Assembly: GCA_030762895.1 (NCBI GenBank)
Contig: CM061068.1
Location: forward strand, 76,595,228 to 76,659,227
Length of the DNA stretch: 64,000 nucleotides
Direction of reading: 5' to 3'
From: Sophora flavescens
Lineage: Eukaryota; Streptophyta; Magnoliopsida; Fabales; Fabaceae
Part shown: positions 1-10,345 of the stretch, in pieces
How positions within the stretch are numbered: the first letter of the stretch is position 1
Layout: each line of letters begins with the position of its first letter
The notes under the pieces: model-generated
Seen by the model: only the letters and a program-made list of their open reading frames with translations
Told to the model about the DNA's origin: nothing
Database searches by the model: none
Position numbers and translations under genes: made by a program

Positions 1-690
1 CGGTGATAGAGAGGTGGAGGCCGGAGGGAGATGTCCCGGACGCGGAGAGTGATGATGAAGCAAAGCCGAAGAGGTGGAGAAGTATCACAGATTCGCAGTG
101 ATAGAGCGCATCAAGAGTTGCATGCAATGTCGCGGACTCGCGGTGATGGAGTGGTGGAGGCCGGAGGAGGTGCACGGTCTGGTGATGGAGCTACCGAGAG
201 GGGTGAAGAGGTTGAGGTGATGGAGCGACCGAGCGCCCCCGAGCGAGGTGAAGAAGTCGCGGTGATGTAGCGAGGTGAAGAGGTGCCCGAGGTGGAGAGG
301 TGAAGAAGTCGCGGTGCTGGTCGCGGTGGCGAGCAAGATCTTGAAGCCGGCCGGAAGGGGACGCCGCCGCCGCTGACTCGAGTTGAAGGTTGAAGACGAG
401 GACGAGGAGAGGAGTGCGAATGTGCGATCTGTGTCTGACTCTGAGTGTCACTGTGTCTGCCTTGCCTAATATAAATATTGCAAATAATTTAAAAAAAAAT
501 TAGGGGTTCGGTTCGGTTCGGTTCTAGCGGGTTCAATTTTCCTGGAACCGAGAACCGAACCGAACCAAGGTCGGGTCCAATGATTATGACCCGAACCGAA
601 CCAATGACCCGAACCGACCCACAAAAACGGATTGGTTTGGTTCGGATCGTCCGGGTTCGCGGGTCGGATTAAATCCACTTACACCCCTAG
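1..690 (-). mobile_element. End of a hAT-like DNA transposon (partial)
   Basis: Read on the minus strand, the segment starts at about 690 with TAGGGGTGTAAG. It continues into a dense run of GGTTCGG/CCGAACC words (505-665), then a GC-rich leader made of short repeats of the type CTCCATCACCGCGA (1-470). A terminal TAGGGGTGT followed by GGTTCGG-type subterminal repeats is a layout I associate with plant hAT elements. The other end lies outside the window, so neither the 8-bp duplication nor a transposase can be checked. Several open frames cross the GC-rich part on both strands, but they are low-complexity translations and I do not call them genes. Confidence 0.4.
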
Positions 691-1718
691 TTTCTGATCA
701 ATTACATAATTATGCTAATGTCAAAGATTACAAAGTAAAAACCATCCAAGGGCAGTAGCTTTGAAAATTATCAATATTAACAACCTCTACTTTTGAGCCC
801 AACTAGATTTTTTTAATTCCAAAGTAAACTAGATAAAGTATTTGTCCTAGTAGCTGCACAAACTCTTCCGGTGCCAATGTTTTCTATCTACAAGACTTGA
901 ATTGTTTAAAGGGAACCAAATTCCTTATCACTTGCACCAACACGTGTTTGTCCCCAACAAACAATTAATTGTACGATCATTATTGTGAGAATAACCCTAT
1001 AATTTTGTTTTTAGAGAAATTGTTCTTAAAATAAAAGTAAAACATATATAATGATTATTACATTTGTCATTTTTCTTAAAGTAGTTAATTTTAAAAAATG
1101 ATTTTTTTTTTCCAAAAACTAATGAAAGTAGTTTTCATTTTAATTAGTATTCCGTGATCAACTGTTTCTGGATTTCCTTTTTAGTAAAAAAAAAAAAAAA
1201 CTGTTTCTGGATTTTACTAATAATTAGTGTTCTATAGGCTCTAGCACATTTGATAAAAAAAATGAAAATAGGAAGTTTTCAATAAAGATAAAGTATTTAA
1301 TATATTGAAAACTAAAAGTTTTTTTTTCTTTAAAACTTATTCTCCTTTATTTTTAAAAACTAAAATTGAAGAGAAATGAGATGTAACTTAATTAGGCAAA
1401 AATAAAGGCAAAATTATTTTTTAATACAGGAGTTTATAGTATTATTACATATTAATTACTTTAAAGGAGAAAATCGTTTCGATATGTTCTATTTAAACCA
1501 ACCTCATTGGCATACGTTAATCTTAAAGGAGTACCACTTATAATTATCTTAAACCATGTCACAAATTTTTGTTTCCTTTTGTATGGACAAGTGTATGACG
1601 AATTTTATTTAAAGGATAATGCTAACCAGTGTCCTAATGGTATTGATTAAGGAGTCAAAAATAGTATAAATTTATCAGGAATTGATACATTTGATATTTA
1701 GAAGAGTGAGAAAATTTA
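691..1718. other. AT-rich spacer, no gene seen
   Basis: AT-rich sequence with long A and T runs. I see no coding frame with recognisable content. A short direct repeat of about 16 bp starting ACTGTTTCTGG flanks an A15 run at 1158-1215. Confidence 0.6.
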
Positions 1719-2022
1719 TGGTCTGTTTAGTTCGTTTCTTGTTTCCTATTTTAATTTCTTGATGATTTCAAAGATAATTGCAACAAAAATAATTATAAAG
1801 TTGTTACTTTGTTTTCATTATATTTCCTATTTCCAACGATTTGTACAAGAAATAGTGAAAACAAACAAAATGTTGTTTTCAGTGTTTCTTATATAAATCT
1901 TTGGAAACATCAAATATGAAACATAATGAAAACAATGTAACAGATTTATAATTATTTTTATTGTAATTATTGTTAAAATTAGGAAATGAAAACAGAAAAC
2001 AAGAAATAACCTAAACAAACCT
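1719..2022. mobile_element. Tourist-like (PIF/Harbinger) fold-back MITE
   Basis: The element starts TGGTCTGTTTAG and ends CTAAACAAACCT, and it is flanked on both sides by TTA (1716-1718 and 2023-2025), the target duplication typical of PIF/Harbinger MITEs. The complementarity is not confined to the ends. The left half and the reverse complement of the right half match over most of their length, including the shared words AAAAATAATTATAAA and TTGTTTTCATTAT, so the whole 304 bp can fold into one long hairpin with its turn near 1865-1885. It has no coding capacity. Transposition would have depended on a transposase supplied in trans. Confidence 0.8.
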
Positions 2023-2025
2023 TTA

Positions 2026-2306
2026 GATTTCTAACAATAACTTGTTTCTTTTGTGTTTCTTAATCGAAACGCTAGTGAACTATTAAATTTAATTGATACT
2101 AAGACGTACAACGTGTAAGGAGTATACTAACTAGCAACCTAATATAAATGAATTAGTTCAAATTTAAGTCAATGTGTTTGTGAAAACAACAAAAAGTCAT
2201 AATTTTACGACCCTAAATATAGCATATCGATCGACCTTGTTTTAAAACGTTGGATCCAAAATTAAATAAGTTGAGAACAAAATTTTACCGCTTAATTTTA
2301 AGAGAA
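2026..2306. other. AT-rich spacer
   Basis: No gene or repeat that I recognise lies between the MITE and the next GGTTCGG-rich segment. Confidence 0.5.
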
Positions 2307-2780
2307 TATTTTTAGAGGTGTTCACGGGTCGGTTTGGTTCGGATTTGTATGAAAAACAAATACGAACCAATCAAAATCAATTGGTTCGGTTCGGTTTGTA
2401 TTCACAAATTTTTTATTAGGAAATCCGAATCAAACCAAACCAATAAAAAACGGGTTGCTTTGATTCGGTTCGGACCCAAAAAAATATTAAATATATCACA
2501 TATTAAATTATATATATATAAATATATTTATTAAATATTAAACTATTAAACCATTAAAAAATATTTAAATATTATATAATAAATATTAAATATTTAAAAA
2601 TATATAAATATTAAAATATAATAATTTGTTCGGTTTGGTTTGGTTCGGATCCAGAATCCTTAAATCCGAGAACCGAATCAATTACATTGCATTTGGTTTG
2701 GTTCGGATCAGATCGGATCTAAACACCAAAAAAATCCGAATCAATTTAATTGGTTCAGTTCGAATTTTCAGATTCATCGA
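2307..2780. mobile_element. GGTTCGG-rich transposon remnant
   Basis: Begins near AGAGGTGTTCACGGG, a degenerate form of the AGGGGTGT start seen at the left edge of the window. GGTTCGG/GGTTTGG words occur at both ends (2328-2470 and 2628-2770) around an AT-only core (2480-2625) built from AAATATTA words. It looks like a small non-autonomous relative of the hAT-like element at 1-690. The right end is not clean and seems cut by the copia fragment that follows, so no target duplication could be found. Confidence 0.4.
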
Positions 2781-2999
2781 AATGATAGCCAAAGTGCTAT
2801 CCATCTATCTAAACATCTAGTATACCATGAAAAATCTAAACATATTGATATTAAGCTTCATTTCATAAGGGATGTAATTGAGGCAAAGGAAATCCTTGTT
2901 GAGAAGGTTTCAACAGAGGACAATCCAGTCGATGTCTTAACCAAGTCTCTACCTTTATCCAAGTGCAAGCATAGCTTGGACTTGATTGGTTTTCAGTAA
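2781..2999 (+). pseudogene. Ty1/copia RNase H C-terminal fragment
   Basis: About 72 codons open to TAA at 2997-2999. The translation carries the copia RNase H signature: an SAIHL-type motif, then a YHEKSKHID stretch, then LHFIRD, and near the end a DNPVDVLTK motif. In copia elements this region ends pol and degrades the RNA strand of the RNA:DNA hybrid. Only the last part of the domain is present. The upstream boundary falls in the GGTTCGG-rich remnant, so no start codon belongs to it. Family assignment is firm; lineage within copia is not determined. Confidence 0.8.
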
Positions 3000-3130
3000 G
3001 AAGATGAAGGTTGGAGAGAGAGCAAAGCTATGAAAGTATGATTGAATGGATTTAGAGACAAGGTGGAGAATCGTAAAGCTAGTGTCTCAAAATCAGTTAC
3101 AAGCTTAAGCATGCAGCTGGAGGGAAAATT

Positions 3131-3655
3131 TGTTAGAGAAGTTGCAAGCCTAACCAACTTTCTGTTGCAGCACAGCTGAATGGATAAAGACTCGAGCAGG
3201 CTTGGCAACTAATGGCTTCATATATATAAGCATAGGATTAGACTATGGTTTAGGGAAAAAAAGTTGTATGGAGATAGTGATATAGTTTTGTATTCTCTGA
3301 ACTTATGGAAAGTGTGAGTGAGATCAAGAGTTTGGTGAGCAATAGAGTGAGAGGCTTGGGGATCTTTGTTCTGTTTTCTTACAGGGTGCTAACAAATGGC
3401 CAAGGGTAGTATTCTATTGAGCTAGCTTGACCTTGTAATCTGTTTTCAATCATAGTGAAGTATCCCTGTTCTCTCCCCGTGGATGCAGGCCTCATCGGCT
3501 TAACCACGTTAATCTTGGTGTGTTCTTTTCCTTCCATATCTCTATTATTGGCAGTCTTAAGCTTCTGTGAATCAGTGCATTGCTGGTTTAGTTTTCTTGA
3601 TTGCTGTGTGTTTTGTTCTTTCTGGTTTTTCAGTATTAAACCCACAACACCAACA
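3131..3655 (+). repeat. Ty1/copia 3' LTR
   Basis: Starts TGTTAG directly after a purine-rich tract (3118-3128) and ends CCAACA, giving the short inverted ends expected of an LTR. The interior contains the run CTCTCCCCGTGGATG followed by AACCACGTTAATC, which I recognise from the U5 part of plant copia LTRs. An alternative end at CTAACA (3394) is possible but would leave that U5-like part outside. Confidence 0.6.
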
Positions 3656-4841
3656 TAAGGTGTTAATTTCATCACATTGTGGAAGTTTCTGCACTTTTCA
3701 GTTTGCAGCTTCGACTAAATCTCGATGGTTTTTTGTCTCTTTTAATTTGCAGATATCATGTGAAGTTCACATGAAGTTCGTGTTTCTTATGGACAAGCAT
3801 GTGAAATTGCTTTGGATTTTTAAGCTTATAGGATGTACATTACATAACACAATATTTACTTCTGTGCTGATTCCATTACAATTTCTTTTTTTAATTAGGG
3901 ATATTTACGTGCTTATCAAAAGAAAAAAGTTTTGGATATTTACGTCAGAGCCAATAATTTAATTTATATAAAAGCACCGGTAGCCGTCAGAAAAATTCCA
4001 AAGATTTCGTTAATTTCTCATATTTGTGGGCCCCAATTTTTGGACACAAGATAATAGGTAAAATATTATTATATAATATATATAGATATTAAATAAAAAT
4101 ATTATATAATTATTTTTTTATCGATAAAAATAATTATTTCAAAAAAATTATAATAGAATGATAAAAAATAATATGACAAATGTATATGTATATATTAGAA
4201 TATCTTTTTAATATAATTTAAAATTTGATACACTCTTAATTTATTTATTATTTAGACTTGTTTTTCCCTAATTCTCTCATTCTATTATTTTGATTGCATA
4301 ATCTTGTTTTGATTTTTATCGAAAATAATTTTTTAAAGAATCTTGATTATGAACGGATTATTAATGATTTTGCAGCAAAAAATGCAAGAAGGATAATTTT
4401 TAAATGATTATGAAGACACCATTTCCTTAGTTCATATAGGACACCAAAAATCTCAACACCAACCCCAAGTGCCATACACTTGAAAAATGGAATTCGTCCT
4501 CCAAGGACCAAGGTAAATGAGAGGAAAAATTTTCTTCAATGACCGAATTGTATCTGATGGTATACTATATAGGCGGTCCTAATGATGGAGAAGTCAATCT
4601 TAAGAAAATTTTTATGATCTTCCCATTGAGGATATTACAGCCCCACTAACTTAAAATTATTGTGAGCTACATTCTTCTCATTTTTGGACAGTATGATTAA
4701 TGACCCAAATTATCTGTAATATATATAGGGAAGTATTGGCACCTACAAATGAATTTGTTGAAATTACACGCTGTCTTTAGTTTCCGGTGATATGAAAACA
4801 TACCTGAGTTTTTTCATACCTTTTCTAAAATAGAAGACTGA
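3656..4841. other. AT-rich spacer, no gene seen
   Basis: No frame with recognisable domains. An open frame covers 3567-3962 but overlaps the LTR end and is compositionally like spacer. There is AT-rich simple sequence around 4060-4210. The segment may hold further decayed repeats that I cannot name. Confidence 0.5.
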
Positions 4842-5653
4842 GTGAGATGTGAGAGAGAGTGGTCCAGAGAGGGAATGGGTGGAAGTAAGATAAAAAAACA
4901 AAGCGAACTGGGAATATCACACAGGTCGGAGAGACCTCTCCCTTTTCTCAAATACCATTACGGTGTTTGGAAAAATGGAGACGGTCTTGGAAGATCGGGT
5001 ATGCAAAATTTCAAAGGTGAGTCAAGTAAGTTTGGAGCTTGGAACCGATGGCCTAGGGTAAGGTGGGAGGATAGAGGTACCACCTCCTTCTACTTCACAA
5101 ACTTCCCTGATATTTAAGGCAATGGGGACATGTGGAAGGTCTTCAGTAAATGGGGCAGCGTTAGAAGACAATAATCAGGGAAACGCTTTGGTTTTGTAAA
5201 GTTCTTTGAGGTTAACTATCCAAAAACTGGACAACATGTGGATCGGGGACGTTAAGTTATGGGTAAATTTACCCATGTTCCAACGTGAGGGGCCATGCAA
5301 CAAAATAACACGATGGTTACAGATTCGTTGAGGTGGGAAAAGTTGCAAGGGAAGGGACAAGTTATGCTCAGGCTGTGTCAGTAGGGGGAGCGAAAAACAC
5401 GATTTTCAGAAACCCTAATAACAGAAGAAGGGGTGGTCCCGCCGTAGTTAATGACAAAGTGACAAAAGATTGGAATGGCATGGCATTTAATGTGTCGGAG
5501 GAGCAAATGGCTTGGCTTAAGGGTTGCTATGTTGGGAAAACTATAATTCCAGAGGGGCTTGCAAACATCCAACAAGTGCTTCTTAATGAAGGTTTGTACA
5601 CAGTGAAAGCTGCAACTCTGGGTGGAAAGCTGGTTTTGCTGTCTGTTGCGTAA
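4842..5653 (+). pseudogene. L1-type LINE ORF1 fragment
   Basis: The first part (4842-5117) encodes a basic region ending in TTSFYFTNFPDI. After a stop comes a short stretch reading KRFGFVKF in the same general frame. Together these resemble the RNP2- and RNP1-like strands of the RRM at the N-terminus of plant L1 LINE ORF1, an RNA-binding protein of the retrotransposition RNP. A second piece (5333-5653) contains a TSYAQAV stretch and a DUF4283-like region, also typical of LINE ORF1. There are stops at about 5117 and 5160, a frameshift, and no ORF2 (endonuclease/reverse transcriptase). The right end is cut by the Athila-like LTR. I reject a host RRM gene because of these breaks and the family match. 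Confidence 0.65.
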
Positions 5654-5657
5654 AATA

Positions 5658-6842
5658 TGTAATGTGTAAGTATACACAACCAAACAAGTAATGCAGTCAT
5701 AAAAGATGTTCACATGAGGATTGTAGGATAATTTCTAGAGTTTTCAAGTGGTTAATCAAGTTAGGAAAATTGGGTAAAATATATGCTTATCTTCATTTAG
5801 TTTGTCTTAGTTAACCTATGAGCTTGAAAGAATATTCCTATCCTAATCAACGTTAATTAATTTTCCAATTAATAACACAACTCATATTAACTCAAGGGTT
5901 CCATTTAATAATGCTTTCCAACATTATTAAACTTGGGCTGTTTAAACAAGTTGATCACTTTCATTTTCCAGCACTTAACAAGAAATCCACTTGGTTAAAT
6001 TACTGCAAGCATACATCACATGTTCTTCATCACATTCATTATAAGGTCATCACATTCCTAGCTTAAGAGATTTAGCTCATGATAGAAATGGAAATGAACA
6101 TAAACATATTATAAAATAAAGTAAATAAGAGATCCATTACAAGCTGGAGTTTCACTAAAAGAGAAGAATGAGAGCTTAAGCCTAGGTCACCACGCCTTTC
6201 CAAGCTTGGCTTCCAATTCTTATAGCTGCCCCTTTCCCTTCTTGGCTAAGCTTCAAAGATAGCTTGCAATTTGTGTTAAGCTCAAGAGTCTCAAAATTAG
6301 GTGCCTCTGGCTGCGTGAAAACTGCCTTTATATACTGCCCTAATAGGGAAAAAACCCTTTGCTCGTGTGGTGTCCTTTCCAAAGGGACCATAAAGTACAA
6401 TAAGACAAAACTTGTCCCCTTGGTCCTAATGGACAATATTTTTATTTAATTCATTCCCTGGCCCAAATAAAGAGGTACAAATGACAAAATAAATTGTCCT
6501 AATACAGCCACAAGCTTAGTAAAAGATGTCTTAAGTCCCACTTCTTCAAAAGTCAGCTTTAATTAATCTTTGGTCTTTCTTTGCTTGACTTCTAATCTTC
6601 AGCTCGGGTTGCAGCATTCCAAAGCATGACCTCCATAATTCCTTTTTTTTTGTGATCAAATTCTTGTAGCTGAAGCATAAACTCAAAACAACATAAAATC
6701 TTCACTTTTAAAAACGCTTCTTGCAAACTAGCATATCCTCATGCTTTCATGTATTAACCAAATATTCCTTCCTAATTTACTTTTATTTTCCATATTTAAG
6801 ACTCAAAATGGGCTAGATAACCTTCATTTCTAAAGGTTATCA
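5658..6842 (-). repeat. Athila/Calypso-like 3' LTR
   Basis: On the minus strand it starts TGATAACC immediately after the purine tract at 6843-6856. The low-coordinate end is less certain: I place it at TGTAATG (5658), right next to the end of the LINE fragment. A TATA box sits at 6326-6334 on the minus strand. Confidence 0.6.
6326..6334 (-). promoter_or_regulatory. TATA box of the Athila-like LTR
   Basis: TATATAAAG on the minus strand inside the LTR, about 510 bp from its start, in a GC-balanced context. The position fits a U3/R boundary. Confidence 0.5.
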
Positions 6843-6856
6843 CACCCCCAAACTTG
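6843..6856 (-). other. Polypurine tract of the Athila-like element
   Basis: Minus strand AAGTTTGGGGGTG abuts the LTR start TGATAACC. This primes plus-strand synthesis, and this form is characteristic of Athila/Calypso elements. Two similar tracts lie further upstream, at 15200-15214 and 15896-15910. Confidence 0.7.
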
Positions 6857-7637
6857 AACTGTTACTTGTCCTCGAGTAATGGAAAGGAAAATAAGAGAAA
6901 ACGACATGCCAACCCAGCACAAAAATAACAAGGAATGCCAACAATTTGTACTAACTTCAGCTCTTAAGTCAAAATCAATTGTTCTCAGACTCGCTCACAG
7001 TTTCCTACTTTTCTTTCCCTTAAGAGATGTGTGTCATTCAGCTCAATCAATGAGTGTGTGTTCCAGAATAGCCTTTGGGAATGATTTAGCTCTAGAGTTC
7101 CAATCAGCTCTCTTCTCTTTAAACCACCTTTAAGCATTACATCATCAAATATCATGAGTTCAAATGCTAACCATATTTCCTATGTTTTGGGTTGGAACTA
7201 AGGAGTACTTCCCAACTGTGTTTATACTGTAACTCTTATTTTTTCAGAACTATTTATTCTGTGGCCCTCAAAACAGTATCTGGTTTCACTCAATCATCAC
7301 TTCACATGCTCCCTCTATTATAGGTTTGACAAGCTTCTAAACTAATTAAAACACAATCCAACTGCATACTGCTAGAGGACTTTTATTTGGTTGTAATAAG
7401 GCTAAGGTTAGGGTGGAAGACAGTTTTGGGAAATGGCTTTATCCAGGTGGAGCTAGGAATGCATTCATTTTCACTTGTTCCTAGTCAACATCTGTTTTCA
7501 ACCCTTGAAACTGATTCTTAAGTTTCAATGAGGGGAGTTGCTTTTTTTTCTTTTTATTGCTTCCTTACTCTGCTTTTCCACTTTTATTCAATTTGTTCTT
7601 TCTTGTACCTTTTTTTTTTTTCGAACATGGAGCACAA
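6857..7637 (-). other. Athila-like 3' untranslated region, distal piece
   Basis: Non-coding sequence between the env-like ORF and the polypurine tract, separated from its other half (15150-16016) by the chromovirus insertion. No frame in it resembles a protein. Confidence 0.6.
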
Positions 7638-9699
7638 TGTAACATCCTAAAATTCTAACATAATTAATTAGAAAAAAATAAATAATAATAATAATAATAA
7701 TAATAATAAGTTATTAAAAAATATAGTGCAAATAAAATATAAATAAGAGATTTAGTGTAAAGGAGTGATAGTATAAGGATTTAATGAAATTTATTAACTT
7801 TTATAAAGAATGTAAAATTATATATATATAAATAAATATATATGACAAAAAAAAAAGTAAAAAAAAGAAAGAAGGATACTTGGGCGTTAAAAGCCCAAGC
7901 AGCCCATGCCTTTGGCTAAAGTGAAGTTTTAAAAACCAAAAGAATATCATGACGCCTGCTGCTATGTATATAACAATATATATATAGTGGTCACTGCGCT
8001 GAGGGGAGCTAGCGCCGCACAGTGAGTTAGAATAGTGAGGGAGGGATTTTCATTCCTTGCCAGTACAATCGTAATAATATAGATCCAAGAACGCCATCAA
8101 ACGGGAGATGAATTTTTAGGGAAGCGCAAATCCTTATCATACGTAATTTTTAGAGCACATTGGAGGTCTGCAAAATGTGAGTAAAAATAACTTTTCTCAC
8201 ACTTTCATGGTACAGATAATTTGATGCTTTTACATGTAACTTTGTCTTTTGGAAATAGTAAAATATTTTAGGGTTCTTGGTTCTTGATTTGAGACTCTTA
8301 AATTATTTTGAGATGTTGTTAGATGAATCGAATTATTAAATATATTTTCCTGGAATCTATAAATAAATAACTTTATATTAATTTTGTGGAATTGTTGTAC
8401 ATTCTTTATTTTGATTGTTTGATGGCAAAACAATTGTCAAAGTTAAATTCATTATTTGTAGTGTGATTAATTCTTTCCCTGTTACATGAAACTCTATCCC
8501 ACTGATGAAGGCCAATTTAAATTAGAAATTGGAATGTAAGTTTATGTTTTGTGAACCCGTTCCCATAACAAGTCATTTTAAGCATGTTTTGTTCAATGGT
8601 TTCTAAATTAAAATTTGTTTAATTACAGTATGAATTATTGTTGATTAACAATCTTTAATATGTATAATATGACGTTATAGTGTTGGTTTGGCATGACATT
8701 GTCACATTGTTATTGACAGATAAAGTTGGAAAACCTTGAGAGTCATCTGGGATGACATATTGCATTATGCATGAGTTGGTCATCACCTTCCGGGAAGGGA
8801 TGACGGTGTACATTCTATTCCGGGAATAGGATGAGAGATATCACCATCTGGGATGGGATATCAAATTATTAAAAATATTCACATATGGGATGGAATATCA
8901 GATACCTCCATCTGGGATGGGGAAGGCAGTGGGACGCCATTGCATGGATATGAGCTCATAGACCTTAGTGGATCTGGGATTCACACCGGTTCTGGGAACC
9001 AAAGAGTCAAGTTAAGTGATTTTGGGAATCACCGAGTCATGTTCGTGGAGTTGCATTGTGTAGAGTTTGCATGGTGAATGTGGTTAAATGCAATGAGATG
9101 TGATCGTTGCTGAGCTTATGAGTTTGTACTTTAAATGCTTGAGATCAATTTTATTTATATATATTTATTATTTTGGAGGTTTATTATATTCGATATTTTA
9201 AAAATTAGCGGGTACCATGAATTTTTTTCCGGTTATCGCATGCTACCAAAAAAACAACACTGTTTGCGAACCTTTTCAATAAACGATTATTTTTATTCAC
9301 TGGGATTATATCTCATTAAAAGTGTTGTTTTCAGAGCACGAGGATGACATCACTGGGACTGGAGAGGATTGAAGACCTAGCGATTTTTCTTAGTTATTAT
9401 TCCTAGCTTGGTTAGTGTTTTCTTAAATAAGGAGCCGTATGTGGCTAGACGTTTTATTTATTTATCGTTGGGTTTATTAGTAGACGCCCGGTTTTGAGTC
9501 TTGGGGTTTTTTATTTGGACGTATGGATTTATTATTATATTATCGCTTGAATACTTTATATCTATTTTAATTAATATGAGTTATTTTCAGAGCCGATTAA
9601 GTCGCGAAATTTTTATGACATGTTTGTTTAATTTAAAATTCTTTAAAGGATTTTTCATTGATTTTGTTTTGGGTTACTAATGTAACGAAGGGCGTTACA
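7638..9699 (+). repeat. Chromovirus 5' LTR
   Basis: 2062 bp, TGTAACATCC to CGTTACA. It includes a (TAA)n tract at 7681-7709, TATATA-rich sequence near 7963-7990 that could serve as promoter, the stem-loop cluster at 8742-9032, and a small terminal palindrome TGTAACG/CGTTACA at 9681-9699. Confidence 0.85.
8742..9032 (+). other. Cluster of nine triloop stem-loops in the LTR
   Basis: Nine short inverted repeats, most with C-YGG-G at the tip (loops TGG or CGG): 8742-8756 (GTCATC/GATGAC), 8779-8804, 8811-8833, 8837-8862, 8875-8898, 8908-8920 (CCATC/GATGG), 8968-8984, 8988-9000 (GGTTC/GAACC) and 9016-9032 (GTGATT/AATCAC). The arms differ from one another but each remains self-complementary. The copies at 8779-8804 and 8837-8862 have 11-bp stems with a single unpaired A at the same place in the left arm. 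The cluster recurs, in reverse, in both solo LTRs (16790-17080 and 19880-20180). It lies in the presumed transcribed part of the LTR. Function unknown. Confidence 0.7.
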
Positions 9700-10179
9700 T
9701 TTATGGTATCATAGCGGCACCTCTCCCAGTACGGTGTGGTTCGGGGACGAACCAAGCAGAAGCTGGTGGCCATGTAACACCCGGGTGCCGACGAGGGCGG
9801 GGAGTGGTTGCCGGTGCAAGAAGGCATGAACAAAGAGCGGCTCCTGGCAGGCTTCTAGGCGGAGGAACACATGAATGAACCGATTACACACTCGAATGAG
9901 AGGGATCCTGGGACTGTGTATGTATGGGACTATACAGTTGAGGAAGGTTTATATGAATTGATTAGTACTACCTATAAAAACAAGATGCATCTTCTTTTCG
10001 GTAGTCCATCACTTAAGAACTCCACAGTTAAGCGTGCTTGACTTGGAGCAATTCTGGGATGGGTGACCTTCTGGGAAGTTTTCCCAGGAAGCGTGTGAGT
10101 GAGGACAAAGCACGCTGAAAAGACCCGTGTTGGTTTGTGGGGACAGTCGTCAATGCATAGAGCAGTCAGGGATGTCACA
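9700..10179 (+). mobile_element. Cassandra-like TRIM sequence (short internal piece plus 5S-derived LTR) in the leader
   Basis: After the 5' LTR comes a degenerate primer-binding site TGGTATCATAGC (9703-9714) and about 60 bp of spacer. Then a second LTR-like block runs from TGTAACACCCGG (9773) to GATGTCACA (10179). The block contains a 5S-rRNA-like segment around 9995-10085. LTRs carrying 5S sequence are the hallmark of the small non-autonomous Cassandra (TRIM) retrotransposons. No 5-bp duplication flanks the block (GGCCA against AATGG), so simple insertion is not supported. It looks like a recombinant between a TRIM and the chromovirus leader. Confidence 0.6.
10026..10068 (+). promoter_or_regulatory. 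5S-type RNA polymerase III internal control region (relic)
   Basis: AGTTAAGCGTGCTTG (10026-10040) matches the A box of plant 5S rRNA, and GGGATGGGTGACC (10056-10068) matches the C box, at about the normal spacing. The flanking 5S sequence is diverged, so this is a 5S-derived promoter within an LTR and not a 5S rRNA gene. Confidence 0.7.
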
Positions 10180-10181
10180 AA

Positions 10182-10193
10182 TGGTATCAGAGC
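10182..10193 (+). other. Primer-binding site, initiator tRNA-Met type
   Basis: TGGTATCAGAGC follows the 5S-type LTR end by two bases. It matches the classical site complementary to the 3' end of initiator tRNA-Met. It is intact, unlike the copy at 9703-9714. Confidence 0.75.
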
Positions 10194-10345
10194 AGTTCGA
10201 TTCTAAATCGGACTGTGGTAGTGGGGCTTTTTCAAAAACAAAACTTGGGCGCATAGGATGCTTGTTAGAGTTATAAATGCTGCATGCTATTCTCTGGGAT
10301 ATTGGACGTGATCAACCCAGTATTTCATTGGTAGTGAGCAGATTT

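Larger units (their letters stand above)
2781..3655 (+). mobile_element. Ty1/copia retrotransposon, 3' remnant
   Basis: The order RNase H tail, short untranslated stretch, purine tract and LTR is that of the 3' end of a Ty1/copia element. All upstream parts (gag, protease, integrase, reverse transcriptase) are missing, so the copy is 5'-truncated against the GGTTCGG-rich remnant. With no 5' LTR present, neither a target duplication nor LTR divergence can be assessed. Confidence 0.75.

Noticed and set aside
1158..1215. A processed retrocopy with poly(A) flanked by a target duplication (ACTGTTTCTGGATTT repeat around A15)
   Set aside because: The two copies are separated by little more than the A run, so there is no inserted body; simple slippage or local duplication explains it.
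4842..5117. A host RNA-binding protein gene with an RRM
   Set aside because: The RRM-like stretch is followed by LINE ORF1-type sequence with stops and a frameshift; it fits a dead LINE better.
9990..10085. A functional 5S rRNA gene
   Set aside because: Only the internal control region is well conserved; the 5' part and the 3' end do not match 5S rRNA, and the segment lies inside an LTR-like block.
9773..10179. A simple solo LTR insertion of a 5S-type TRIM
   Set aside because: Flanking pentamers GGCCA and AATGG do not match and a second primer-binding site follows; a recombinant leader fits better.
9703..10193. tRNA genes suggested by the TGGTATCAGAGC words
   Set aside because: Only the primer-binding complement is present; there is no cloverleaf sequence around either site.
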